Below are positions 53,597 to 62,183 of a stretch of 64,000 nt of DNA, in pieces (position 1 is the stretch's first letter; each line of letters begins with the position of its first letter). The notes beneath the pieces were generated by a model, which did not search any database, was not told where the DNA came from, and saw only the letters and a list, made by a program, of their open reading frames with translations. This DNA comes from Streptomyces sp. WMMC940. Lineage in GTDB: Bacteria; Actinomycetota; Actinomycetes; Streptomycetales; Streptomycetaceae. Made by a program: the position numbers and the translations under genes. The stretch lies in assembly GCF_027460265.1 (NCBI RefSeq), contig NZ_JAPZBC010000001.1, positions 2,507,501 through 2,571,500 of the forward strand. The letters run 5' to 3'.

Positions 53597-55552
53597 ATGA
53601 CTGAGCTCGAACGGCAGCAGTGGGATGTTGTCGTCGTGGGCGCGGGTGGTGCGGGGCTGCGGGCCGCCATCGAGGCGCGCGAGGCGGGCGCTCGTACGGC
53701 CGTCATCTGCAAGTCCCTGTTCGGCAAGGCCCACACCGTGATGGCGGAGGGCGGGATCGCCGCCTCCATGGGCAACGTGAACTCCCACGACAACTGGCAG
53801 GTCCACTTCCGCGACACCATGCGCGGCGGCAAGTTCCTCAACCAGTGGCGGATGGCGGAGCTGCACGCCCAGGAGGCTCCCGACCGGGTCTGGGAGCTGG
53901 AGACCTGGGGCGCGCTCTTCGACCGCACCAAGGACGGGAAGATCTCCCAGCGCAATTTCGGCGGTCACGAGTACCCACGGCTGGCGCACGTCGGCGACCG
54001 GACCGGGCTGGAGCTGATCCGGACCCTTCAGCAGAAGATCGTCGCGCTCCAGCAGGAGGACGAGAAGGAGTTCGGCGACTACGAGGCCCGCCTCAAGGTC
54101 TTCCAGGAGTGCACGGTGACCCGGGTGCTCAAGGACGGCGACAGGGTCTCGGGCGCGTTCTGCTACGAGCGTGAGTCCGGACGCTTCTTCGTGCTGGAGG
54201 CCCCGGCGGTCGTACTGGCCACCGGCGGCATCGGCAAGTCCTTCAAGGTGACCTCCAACTCCTGGGAGTACACCGGCGACGGGCACGCGCTGGCGCTGCT
54301 CGCGGGCGCGCCGTTGCTGAACATGGAGTTCGTGCAGTTCCATCCGACCGGAATGGTCTGGCCGCCCTCGGTCAAGGGCATCCTCGTCACCGAGTCGGTG
54401 CGCGGCGACGGAGGGGTGCTGCGCAACTCCGAGGGCAAGCGGTTCATGTTCGACTACGTCCCGGACGTCTTCAAGGAGAAGTACGCGGAGACGGAGGAGG
54501 AGGGCGACCGCTGGTACGAGGACCCGGACAACAACCGGCGCCCGCCCGAACTGCTCCCCCGCGACGAGGTCGCCCGGGCCATCAACGCCGAGGTGAAGGC
54601 GGGCCGCGGCTCACCGCACGGCGGTGTGTTCCTGGACGTCTCCACCCGGATGCCGGCCGAGGTGATCAAACGCCGGCTGCCGTCCATGTACCACCAGTTC
54701 AAGGAACTGGCGGACGTGGACATCACCGCGGAGGCCATGGAGGTCGGACCGACCTGCCACTACGTGATGGGCGGCATCGCGGTCGACTCGGACACCGCGT
54801 CGGCGGTCGGCGTGCCCGGCCTGTACGCGGCGGGCGAGGTCGCCGGCGGCATGCACGGCTCCAACCGGCTCGGCGGCAACTCCCTCTCGGACCTGCTGGT
54901 CTTCGGCCGGCGCGCCGGACTGCACGCCGCGGAGTACGCGGCCGGCCTCGCCGGGCAGCGGCCCCCGGTCGACGAGGTGCAGATCGACGCGGCCGCGGCG
55001 GAGGCGCTGCGGCCCTTCAGTGCCGAGGGCCCCGAGCCGGACGCCCCGCCGGAGAATCCGTACACGCTCCACCAGGAGCTCCAGCAGACGATGAACGACC
55101 TGGTCGGCATCATCCGGCGGGAGTCCGAGATGGGGCAGGCGCTGAAGCGGCTCGCCGATCTGCGGGTCCGTGCCCGGCGGGCGGGCGTGGAGGGCCACCG
55201 CCAGTTCAATCCGGGCTGGCACCTCGCCCTGGACCTGCGCAACATGCTGCTGGTCAGCGAGTGCATCGCCCGGTCCGCCCTGGAACGCACCGAGAGCCGC
55301 GGCGGCCACACCCGCGAGGACTACCCCGCGATGGAGCGGGAGTGGCGCCGGATCAATCTGCTGTGCCGGCTCGCCGACCGCTCGCTGTCCTTCGGGCCGG
55401 TGGAGCCCGGTGCTCCGGCAGCCGACCCCGTCGTCCGCGGCCAGATCGACCTCGCGCGGAAGACCACCGAGCCCATCCGCCACGACCTGCTCGCCCTCTT
55501 CGAGAAGGAAGAGCTGGTCAAGTACCTCGCCGAAGAGGAGCTGTACGAATGA
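53597..55552 (+). CDS. sdhA: Succinate dehydrogenase flavoprotein subunit, Sdh1 type
   Basis: A 651-residue FAD protein oxidising succinate to fumarate. The dinucleotide site is VVVGAGGAGLRAAIEAREAG; the covalent-FAD His is in KAHTVMAEGGIAA; substrate residues appear in LLNMEFVQFHPTG and TCHYVMGGIAVDSDT, with the capping HGSNRLGGNSLSDLLVFGRR. A long C-terminal domain follows (ESRGGHTREDYPAME, as usual). It starts 18 nt after the membrane-anchor gene and overlaps sdhB by the ATGA tetranucleotide. Confidence 0.96.
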   Translation: MTELERQQWDVVVVGAGGAGLRAAIEAREAGARTAVICKSLFGKAHTVMAEGGIAASMGNVNSHDNWQVHFRDTMRGGKFLNQWRMAELHAQEAPDRVWELETWGALFDRTKDGKISQRNFGGHEYPRLAHVGDRTGLELIRTLQQKIVALQQEDEKEFGDYEARLKVFQECTVTRVLKDGDRVSGAFCYERESGRFFVLEAPAVVLATGGIGKSFKVTSNSWEYTGDGHALALLAGAPLLNMEFVQFHPTGMVWPPSVKGILVTESVRGDGGVLRNSEGKRFMFDYVPDVFKEKYAETEEEGDRWYEDPDNNRRPPELLPRDEVARAINAEVKAGRGSPHGGVFLDVSTRMPAEVIKRRLPSMYHQFKELADVDITAEAMEVGPTCHYVMGGIAVDSDTASAVGVPGLYAAGEVAGGMHGSNRLGGNSLSDLLVFGRRAGLHAAEYAAGLAGQRPPVDEVQIDAAAAEALRPFSAEGPEPDAPPENPYTLHQELQQTMNDLVGIIRRESEMGQALKRLADLRVRARRAGVEGHRQFNPGWHLALDLRNMLLVSECIARSALERTESRGGHTREDYPAMEREWRRINLLCRLADRSLSFGPVEPGAPAADPVVRGQIDLARKTTEPIRHDLLALFEKEELVKYLAEEELYE

Positions 55553-56328
55553 GCACGTACGACGCTCGGTTCAGGGTCTGGCGGGGCGACCAGGACGGCG
55601 GGGGCCTCGAGGACTTCACGGTCGAGGTCAACGACGGCGAGGTCGTCCTCGACATCATCCACCGGCTGCAGGCCACCCAGGCACCGGATCTCGCGGTGCG
55701 ATGGAACTGCAAGGCGGGCAAATGCGGTTCCTGCAGCGCGGAGGTCAACGGCCGTCCCCGGCTGATGTGCATGACCCGCATGTCGGTCTTCGACCGTGCC
55801 GAGACCGTCACGGTGACTCCGCTGCGCGCCTTCCCGGTGGTGCGCGACCTGGTCACGGACGTTTCGTACAACTACGCCAAGGCCCGTGAGGTGCCGTCCT
55901 TCGTCCCGCCGCAGGGCGTCGCGGCGGGCGAGTACCGGATGCAGCAGATCGATGTGGACCGCTCGCAGGAGTTCCGCAAGTGCATCGAGTGCTTCCTGTG
56001 CCAGGACACCTGTCATGTGGTGCGTGACCACGAGGAGAACAAGACGGCCTTCGCCGGGCCGCGTTTCCTGATGCGCGTGGCCGAGCTCGACATGCACCCG
56101 CTGGACGCGGCCGACGAGTCGGGCCTCGACCGCAAGCGCACGGCCCAGGAGGACCACGGGCTTGGCTACTGCAACATCACCAAGTGCTGCACGGAGGTGT
56201 GCCCCGAGGGCATCCACATCACGGACAACGCGCTGATCCCGCTCAAGGAGCGCGCGGTCGACCGGAAGTACGACCCGCTGGTGTGGCTGGGCAGCAGGAT
56301 CCGCCGCCGGGGCGAGCACACCACATAG
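55549..56328 (+). CDS. sdhB: Succinate dehydrogenase iron-sulphur subunit, Sdh1 type
   Basis: A 259-residue protein with three clusters. [2Fe-2S]: CKAGKCGSCSAEVNGRPRLM C, N-terminal domain; the second and third sets of cysteines are CIECFLCQDTCHVV and CNITKCCTEVCPEGI, the latter with the Cys giving the [3Fe-4S] centre and the quinone-side Pro. Ends with basic RIRRRGEHTT. Overlap with sdhA (ATGA at 55549-55552) shows coupled translation. Terminators follow at once. Confidence 0.95.
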   Translation: MSTYDARFRVWRGDQDGGGLEDFTVEVNDGEVVLDIIHRLQATQAPDLAVRWNCKAGKCGSCSAEVNGRPRLMCMTRMSVFDRAETVTVTPLRAFPVVRDLVTDVSYNYAKAREVPSFVPPQGVAAGEYRMQQIDVDRSQEFRKCIECFLCQDTCHVVRDHEENKTAFAGPRFLMRVAELDMHPLDAADESGLDRKRTAQEDHGLGYCNITKCCTEVCPEGIHITDNALIPLKERAVDRKYDPLVWLGSRIRRRGEHTT

Positions 56329-56342
56329 CGCCTTTCGCCCCT

Positions 56343-56414
56343 CCGTGCCCGGGCGTCCGCGTCCGGGCACGGCGGTGTCCGGCGGGGGGCGGACGGTCCG
56401 TACCGTCCGCCCCC
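56343..56414. terminator. Double hairpin terminator between sdhB and the phosphatase gene
   Basis: CCGTGCCCGG (56343-56352) pairs with CCGGGCACGG (56363-56372), and GGGGGCGGACGGT (56385-56397) pairs with ACCGTCCGCCCCC (56402-56414). Two perfect stems in tandem end transcripts arriving from both directions. Confidence 0.82.
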
Positions 56415-56418
56415 GGCG

Positions 56419-59061
56419 TCAGAACATGCTCAGCAGTTGCTCCACGCTCGGCTCGGCCGCCGAGTCACCGTCCGGCAGGGCGAGTTCGAACCAGACGGTC
56501 TTGCCCCGGGGCGTGCGGCGGGAGCCCCAGGCGGCGCTCAGCAGACCGACCAGCTGCAGCCCGCGACCGCCCTCGTCGGTGTCCCGGGCCCGCCGGCGCC
56601 GCGGCTGTACGAGGCCGGCGTCCCACACCTCGCAGACGAGGGTGCGGTCACGCAGCAGCCGCAGCCGGATCTCGCCCTCGCCGTAGCGAAGGGCGTTGGT
56701 GACGAGCTCGCTGACGAGCAGTTCGACCGTGTCGACGAGCGGATCGAGGTCCCAGGCGCTGAGCTGGGCCCGGGCCAGCTCGCGGGCACGGCCCACCGAC
56801 CGTGGTTCGCGGGGCAGCCTCCAGTCCCCCACGGCCTCGGTCGCCAGGCCCTGGATACGGGCCATCAGCAGTGCGATGTCGTCCTCGCCGTGCCTCGTGT
56901 CGAGGGTGGCGAGCACATGGTCGCAGACGTCCTCGAGCGAACGGGAGCGGGACCCGCGGTCGGGGTCGGCGGGCGTCCCGCCGTTCGCCCCACCCGCCGG
57001 AGCGTCGGGGGAACGGGGCTCCGGCACGGAGCGGGCCGGCTCGGTCAGGGCGCGGCGGAAGGCACTGAGCCCCTCGTCCAGCGGGTGGTCCCGCGACTCG
57101 ACGAGCCCGTCCGTGTACAGCGCGAGCAGTGCTCCCTCCGGAAGCTCGACCTGGACCTCCTCGAAGGGTTCGCCGCCCACGCCGAGCGGCATCCCGGGCG
57201 GTACGTCGAGCAGCAGCGCCTCCTCGCCCGGTTCCACGAGGACGGGCGGCAGATGGCCCGCGTTGGCGAAGGTGCAGCGCCGCGTCACGGGGTCGTACAC
57301 GGCGTAGACGCACGTCGCCAGGTAGACCTCGGAGAGTTCGGGCCCGCGGGACTTGTGGGCGACCCGGGAGGCCTGCTGGGCACCGCTCGGCGTGCCGAGT
57401 CCGCGGGCGATCTCGTCGAGCGCGGAGAGCACCTCCGCGGGTTCCAGGTCCAGCAGGGCCAACGTCCTGACGGCGGTGCGGAGTTCGCCCATGGCGACGG
57501 CGGCGCGCAGGCCCCGTCCCATGACGTCGCCGACGACGAGGGCGGTGCGGTGGCCGGGGAGCTCGATGACGTCGAACCAGTCCCCGCCGACCTCCGTGGC
57601 GGTGTTGCCGGGGAGGTAGCGGCAGGCGATGTCGAGACCCGCGGCCTCCGGGTCGCCGGGGGGCAGGAGGCTGCGCTGGAGGATCAGGGCGCGCTCGTGC
57701 TCGCGCCGGTAGAGGCGGGCGTTGTCGATGCAGACCGCGGCTCGGGCGGCGAGCTCGACGGCGAGAGCCCGGTCGCGTTCGCCGAACGGCTCGCTGCCCT
57801 TGGCCCGGGAGAACTGGACGAGGCCGACGACCGTGTCGTGGGCGACCATCGGCACGGCCAGCGTGGACTGGACGAGGCTGCCGTCCTCGCCGGGGATGAC
57901 GCGGACCCTGGCCATGCGCAGGGCGTCGGCGCAGGCGGAGCTGAAGGGGTAGTGGTGGACGGCGCCGACCTGTGGGCTGGCCGGCGTGCCCGCCCCCGAG
58001 GCGCCCCCGAGCAGGGTCTCGGAGACGGTGCTGGCGAAGGCGACGCGGCGCAGTTCGGCGCTGCCGCCGTAGCTCTCGGGCCGGGCGGGGCCCCAGCGTC
58101 CGGGCGGGGCCTCGTCGCCCGTGAGCAGTCCCTGGTAGAGGTCCACGGAGGCGAGGTCGCAGAAGCCGGGGACGGCGACGTCGAGCAGCTCGCGCGCGGT
58201 GGTCTCCAGGTCGAGGGAGTTGCCGATCCGTGCGCTGGCCTCGTTGAGCAGGGCGAGGTTGCGGCGGGCGCTGGCGGCCTCGCGGGCGGCGATATGACGG
58301 CGGGTCACGTCGATGCCGAGCCCCGCGACGCCGACGGGCCGGCCGGAACCGCTGTGCACGCGGTACAGGTTGACGGCCCAGTGCCGCCGGTCGGAGCTGC
58401 CGGGGGCGCTGCCGACGATCTGGAGGTCGGTGACGGACTCCCCGGTTTCCAGCACCCGCTGGAGGGCGGCGGTCATCCGCTCCGCCTCTGGGCGGGAGAG
58501 GTAGTCGTGCACCGTCCGGCCGCGGTGGTCCTCGACGACACCGCCGAAGACCGTCGCGAAGCGCTCGTTGGCCCGCAGCACGGTGAGGTCGGTACCGAAC
58601 AGGAGAAAGCCAAAAGGAGATTGACCGAAAATCGCCTGCGAAGCCGCGAGGTCCGTCTCGATCCGCCGTAGAGCGCGTACGTCGACGACGATACAGAGCG
58701 CGGCACGCTCGCCGTTCTCCGTCTCGCTCGGCATCACGTAGACCTCGGCCAGTCCGTGCGCACCGCCCTCGCCCGGCAGGCGAAACGGGACGAGTCCCGT
58801 CCACTCCTTGCCGTCCAGGATCTCGGCGATCTTGCGGTGGCCTCGCGGGCGGAGCTCGGAGGGGATGAAGACGTCGATCGGATCCTTGCCCCTGACGTCC
58901 TCGGCGGAGATGCCGAACTGCTCGGCGGCACGCCGGCTCCACTGGTCGACCAGCCCGTCCGGCCCGATCGAGAACGACGCGACCTTGATGTAGTCGTAGA
59001 TGGAGCCGGGCGGACTGCTCTGCCACACCACGCCGCTCGCCGTCTCAGGTATCTCGCTCAC
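56419..59061 (-). CDS. PAS-PAS-GAF-PP2C-HATPase fusion (SpoIIE-type phosphatase with anti-sigma kinase domain)
   Basis: An 880-residue regulator, no membrane helix. Two PAS domains (about 20-130 and 140-260), one GAF (about 270-440), a SpoIIE/PP2C phosphatase with VGGDWFD (491-497) and GDVMGRGLRAAV, NAGHLPPVLVEPGEEALLLD and GEDDIALLMARI metal ligands, and a C-terminal GHKL ATPase domain of the RsbW class (ELVTNALRYGEGEIRLRL, DEGGRGLQLVG). It should dephosphorylate an anti-sigma antagonist in response to a signal bound by PAS/GAF, and its own HATPase could phosphorylate the same partner. GTG 59061 has GGAGGGG upstream. Confidence 0.92.
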   Translation of the reverse strand: MSEIPETASGVVWQSSPPGSIYDYIKVASFSIGPDGLVDQWSRRAAEQFGISAEDVRGKDPIDVFIPSELRPRGHRKIAEILDGKEWTGLVPFRLPGEGGAHGLAEVYVMPSETENGERAALCIVVDVRALRRIETDLAASQAIFGQSPFGFLLFGTDLTVLRANERFATVFGGVVEDHRGRTVHDYLSRPEAERMTAALQRVLETGESVTDLQIVGSAPGSSDRRHWAVNLYRVHSGSGRPVGVAGLGIDVTRRHIAAREAASARRNLALLNEASARIGNSLDLETTARELLDVAVPGFCDLASVDLYQGLLTGDEAPPGRWGPARPESYGGSAELRRVAFASTVSETLLGGASGAGTPASPQVGAVHHYPFSSACADALRMARVRVIPGEDGSLVQSTLAVPMVAHDTVVGLVQFSRAKGSEPFGERDRALAVELAARAAVCIDNARLYRREHERALILQRSLLPPGDPEAAGLDIACRYLPGNTATEVGGDWFDVIELPGHRTALVVGDVMGRGLRAAVAMGELRTAVRTLALLDLEPAEVLSALDEIARGLGTPSGAQQASRVAHKSRGPELSEVYLATCVYAVYDPVTRRCTFANAGHLPPVLVEPGEEALLLDVPPGMPLGVGGEPFEEVQVELPEGALLALYTDGLVESRDHPLDEGLSAFRRALTEPARSVPEPRSPDAPAGGANGGTPADPDRGSRSRSLEDVCDHVLATLDTRHGEDDIALLMARIQGLATEAVGDWRLPREPRSVGRARELARAQLSAWDLDPLVDTVELLVSELVTNALRYGEGEIRLRLLRDRTLVCEVWDAGLVQPRRRRARDTDEGGRGLQLVGLLSAAWGSRRTPRGKTVWFELALPDGDSAAEPSVEQLLSMF

Positions 59062-59208
59062 GCGACCGTCCCCTCCAGCTCACCGCACCGGACCGGCCAT
59101 GCCCGCAGTATTCAGCACTACGGCACCTGGCGGCACGGCGTTCACGATCACAGCACGGTCTCGTTCGTTTTGAGCCGAGCACGCAGTGATCGTCGTCCCC
59201 CCACACTC

Positions 59209-59628
59209 CTAACCAGGCAGGGGCAGCTCGAACCACACGGTCTTGCCCGTTCTGCCGCGTCGCGTCCCCCAGCGACAGGCCGCGCAGGCCACCAGCTGCA
59301 GCCCGCGTCCGCCCTCGTCATCGGGCCCCGCGGGACGCTCCAGGGGCGGATCCGGAAGCGGGTCGGAGACTTCCACGAGCAACGCGGGAGGTCGCGGCGG
59401 CGGCGTTCCGTCGACAGCCGGCCGGACCAGGCGGACCCCGATGGGCCCGGAGGTGTACCGAAGGGAATTGGTCACGAGCTCACTGACCAGGAGCACCGTC
59501 ACATCGACCACGGGGGGCTCGAGGCCCCAATTCCGCAGGGCGTCGCGGACGGCGTGGCGGGCGGAACGGACGGCGTCCGGCGCGGCAGGGAAGGTCCACT
59601 CGGCGCATGCGCCTTCGGTGTCGATCAC
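59209..59628 (-). CDS. HATPase anti-sigma-factor-like protein (RsbW family)
   Basis: A 139-residue GHKL ATPase-fold protein: ELVTNSLRYTSGPIGVRLVR (N box), DEGGRGLQLVACAACRWGTR (G2 box) and a C-terminal KTVWFELPLPG identical in type to the end of the fusion protein upstream. Probably an anti-sigma or antagonist kinase working with it. A longer in-frame start at 59781 would overlap the NUDIX gene by 29 nt; I prefer GTG 59628, preceded by GGGAAGTGG about 5 nt away and by a lower-G+C stretch that looks like promoter DNA. Confidence 0.85.
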   Translation of the reverse strand: MIDTEGACAEWTFPAAPDAVRSARHAVRDALRNWGLEPPVVDVTVLLVSELVTNSLRYTSGPIGVRLVRPAVDGTPPPRPPALLVEVSDPLPDPPLERPAGPDDEGGRGLQLVACAACRWGTRRGRTGKTVWFELPLPG

Positions 59629-59752
59629 GCCGACCACTTCCCGGACCTGCCACGGAATCCCGTCCACTTTGGGGCGGCATTCAGGACATACCCGATATTC
59701 GGTGCGAGATATCCCCGAAAAGTGCGTGCGGTGACGCGAACGGCGCAGGAAA

Positions 59753-60181
59753 TCAGCCGCCCGCTCTCCCCGGGTGGTCACCAGGCAGCCGGCGCACGGC
59801 CTCCTCGACTGCGGGGCGGTCCTGGGGCAGCCAGTCCACGGCGTCCAGTTCGTCGACGGCGAGCCAGCGCAGCTCGTCGTGGTCCTCCAGCGGGCGCGGC
59901 TGACCCGAGATCAGCCGTGCCGTCCAGACCTGGAGCACATAGCCGGGACCCAGCGGCCACTCACCGGGCACCCGCTCGACGGGCTCGGCCTCCACCCCCA
60001 GCTCCTCGCGCAGCTCGCGCACGAGAGCCTCCTCGGGGGACTCCCCGGGTTCGAGCTTGCCGCCGGGCAGCTCCCACCGTCCGGCGAACTCGGGCGGTGC
60101 GCTGCGGCGCGCGGCGAGGAGACGCCCCTGGTCGTAGAGGGCGCCGGCCACCACGACACGGGCGTTCACAGGATCCGTCAT
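59753..60181 (-). CDS. NUDIX hydrolase (MutT-like)
   Basis: A 142-residue NUDIX hydrolase. The NUDIX box is GKLEPGESPEEALVRELREELG followed by VE, with the metal-binding Glu cluster intact. The N-terminal VVVAGALYDQGRLLAARRSA and the C-terminal LRWLAVDELDAVDWLPQDRP fit the MutT/8-oxo-dGTPase group, although the substrate cannot be fixed by sequence. ATG 60181 follows TACGCT by exactly 7 nt with no ribosome site (leaderless). The next gene downstream starts 124 nt later. Confidence 0.9.
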   Translation of the reverse strand: MTDPVNARVVVAGALYDQGRLLAARRSAPPEFAGRWELPGGKLEPGESPEEALVRELREELGVEAEPVERVPGEWPLGPGYVLQVWTARLISGQPRPLEDHDELRWLAVDELDAVDWLPQDRPAVEEAVRRLPGDHPGRAGG

Positions 60182-60253
60182 GCGCGGGAGCGTAACCCGG
60201 GCGGAGGAACGCTCCGGCCCGCAGGCGCCCGCCCGGCGGCCCCCGGGACCCGC

Positions 60254-60436
60254 TCAGGAGGGTGCCGTCTGCCCCATGTGCTCCACCCAGTAGAGCTGTT
60301 TGTGGCCGCGACCACCGAGACTGTCCGCGATCTGCTGCGCCTCGTCCTGTGTGGCGTACCTTCCCACGCGATAGCGATTGCCGTTGTCGTCCTGGCGGAT
60401 CACCAGCCAGGGCAGCATCGCGCCGCCGTCGGTCAT
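60254..60436 (-). CDS. Small SPOR-domain-like peptide
   Basis: A 60-residue protein, MTDGGAMLPWLVIRQDDNGN, YRVGRYATQDEAQQIADSLG and WVEHMGQTAPS, which corresponds to half a SPOR domain with no membrane anchor. SPOR domains bind denuded glycan strands at septa; a cytoplasmic mini-SPOR has no assigned role. The start is ATG 60436 with GGGAGAGG 6 nt upstream; a GTG at 60463 would include the ribosome site. Confidence 0.7.
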   Translation of the reverse strand: MTDGGAMLPWLVIRQDDNGNRYRVGRYATQDEAQQIADSLGGRGHKQLYWVEHMGQTAPS

Positions 60437-61096
60437 CGCACCTCTCCCGCCGCCGGCCTGCACTTCTCTGACGATCCCCAGGAAACCGCAGTCTGCATAT
60501 GCCCGAGCCTACGCCTGACCTTCACTCAGCGGATCCGTGTTTTCACGAAGAGAGACGAATCCGGCCAGCGTCCGCTCCCACCCAAGGGGCGCACCTGGCC
60601 GAGTGCGCCCCCTGCCTCACGGCCGCGCAGGGTGACGACCGCGCCGGGAGCGGGGCGCCGAGGCGGCCGGCGGTTTCACGACCGGAACCGGGACCGGGTA
60701 CGGCCGGGCGGCCTTTCGCCGTCCGGCGCGCGCCGGCGCGTTCACGGGCCGCGCGTCGGCGCGGACCCGGGCCACGGGAGACGCCGGGGTCAACTCCCCT
60801 GTGGCAGCACCGGATCCGGCCCGGCCGCAACTGCGCACGAGCCGCGGGAAGAGGTCGCGGCCGGGAGTGGCTCCGTGAGCCCCGAGCACGGCCGTGAGAG
60901 CCCGATCCTGGAGGGCGCCGGGCCGGCTCCCACGGCGCCCCGGAGCCCGTGAACGCGCCCTGTGCGACGCGCGCTTCGAGGCGACCGCGCCCCGAACCGG
61001 CGGAGCGTCACGGACGTCGACGAAGGGCGCCGCCCTTCCCCGAACCGCGAAGAACCGGCACGCCGACGCCGCGCGCCGCGGGCCGGAGTGCGCGGG
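60437..61096. other. Gene-poor stretch between SPOR and GntR genes
   Basis: 660 bases. Frames open on both strands reach over 100 codons but show no homology-like features and their third-position bias follows background. It should contain the promoter of the SPOR gene and a terminator region for the GntR gene; I found no clear hairpin. Confidence 0.5.
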
Positions 61097-61849
61097 TCAG
61101 CGCACCGGGAGGTGGTACGCGATCCGGAAGCGGTCGGCCGGGACCACCACGTCCGCCGTCTCGACGGCGCGACCCGACGCGTAGTAGGTGCGCTGGATGA
61201 CCATGACCACATGGCCGGGCACCCCGCCGAGGGTGAGCAGTTCCTCCGCCAGCCCCGGCCGGGCGCCGACCTCCTCGACCACGTTGTCCACCACGACGTC
61301 GATGGCGCCCATCCGCTCGACGACCCCGCAGCCGCCGAGCGGGCCCTCCTCGGGGAGCATGACCGGCGTACGGCCCGTGATCGAGAGCGGCTCCCAGGAG
61401 GTGGACAGCATCGTCGGCTCGCCGGCGTCCCGGAAGACGTATCGCGTGCGCATCACGCGTTCGCCGAGCGCGACGCCCAGCCTGCCCGCGACCGCGGCGC
61501 CCGCCGGCTCCTGCTCGCTGCTCGACTCCCAGGTGCCGCGGGCGCCCTCCGCTGCCTGCTCCTGGCGGAACGGATTGGCGCCGGACGGCGGCCGGTAACC
61601 CGACCGGGCGATGCGCCGCGGCACCGGCCGCTCCCGCACGTACGTCCCCGAGCCGGATCGCCCCTCGACGAGGCCCTCGGCCATCAGCACCTTCCGCGCC
61701 TCCAGCGCGACGGTGTCGGAGACTCCGTACTCCTCCCGGATCCGGGCCTGCGAGGGAAGGCGGGTGTGCGGCGGCAGCGAGCCACTGACGATTTTCTGGC
61801 GGAGATCGCTCGCGACGCGCAGATAGGCGGGCTGCTCACCGAATGTCAC
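61097..61849 (-). CDS. GntR/HutC-family transcriptional regulator
   Basis: A 250-residue regulator. The winged-helix N-terminus (YLRVASDLRQKIVSGSLPPH, RLPSQARIREEYGVSDTVAL, GLVEGRSGSGTYVRERPVPR) is followed by a UTRA effector-binding domain with VMRTRYVFRDAGEPTMLSTS, LGGCGVVERMGAIDVVVDNV and VVMVIQRTYYASGRAVETAD. Effector unknown; UTRA proteins bind sugars, amino acids or sugar phosphates. GTG 61849 has GGGAG 8 nt upstream. The palindrome at 61925-61941 is a plausible autoregulatory site. Confidence 0.92.
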   Translation of the reverse strand: MTFGEQPAYLRVASDLRQKIVSGSLPPHTRLPSQARIREEYGVSDTVALEARKVLMAEGLVEGRSGSGTYVRERPVPRRIARSGYRPPSGANPFRQEQAAEGARGTWESSSEQEPAGAAVAGRLGVALGERVMRTRYVFRDAGEPTMLSTSWEPLSITGRTPVMLPEEGPLGGCGVVERMGAIDVVVDNVVEEVGARPGLAEELLTLGGVPGHVVMVIQRTYYASGRAVETADVVVPADRFRIAYHLPVR

Positions 61850-61924
61850 TGGCCACTCCCAACAGGTTGACAGACAGCAACAGCGTGGCAACCGACGGTT
61901 GATCCCCGCAAGTATGGGCCAAGG

Positions 61925-61941
61925 CGTTACACGTAGTAACG
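61925..61941. promoter_or_regulatory. 17-bp palindrome, candidate GntR operator
   Basis: CGTTAC (61925-61930) and GTAACG (61936-61941) are perfect arms around ACGTA; the whole reads GTTACACGTAGTAAC, of the general GT..(N)..AC class used by GntR/HutC regulators. It lies 76 nt upstream of the regulator's start on the minus strand, in an otherwise gene-free 334-nt region. Confidence 0.6.
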
Positions 61942-62183
61942 ACCACCCGGGAGGCAGGCACTCGCCCCTGGCGGGCGCGCGGGCTTCGCGCGGACGCAGT
62001 CCGACGTCCTCGACGACTTCCACGTCCCCGGCGAGAAGAGCGCCACCCGGCGGTTCCGCCCTCCACACCCGGGAGGACTTCGGCGCCGACCGACCGTGCG
62101 CGAGCGGCTGCGGCGAGGGGCACCCGCCCGAAAGTCACCGGTGCGGCGGCCCGCGACTCACTCGTACCTGTGAGCCGCCGGGC

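Noticed and set aside
59629..59781. Longer start for the free HATPase at 59781
   Set aside because: It would overlap the NUDIX gene by 29 nt and run through low-G+C promoter-like DNA; GTG 59628 has a ribosome site.
60499..60897. 132-codon plus-strand frame in the gene-poor stretch
   Set aside because: Composition is Pro/Arg/Ala-rich random, no ribosome site of note and no family features.
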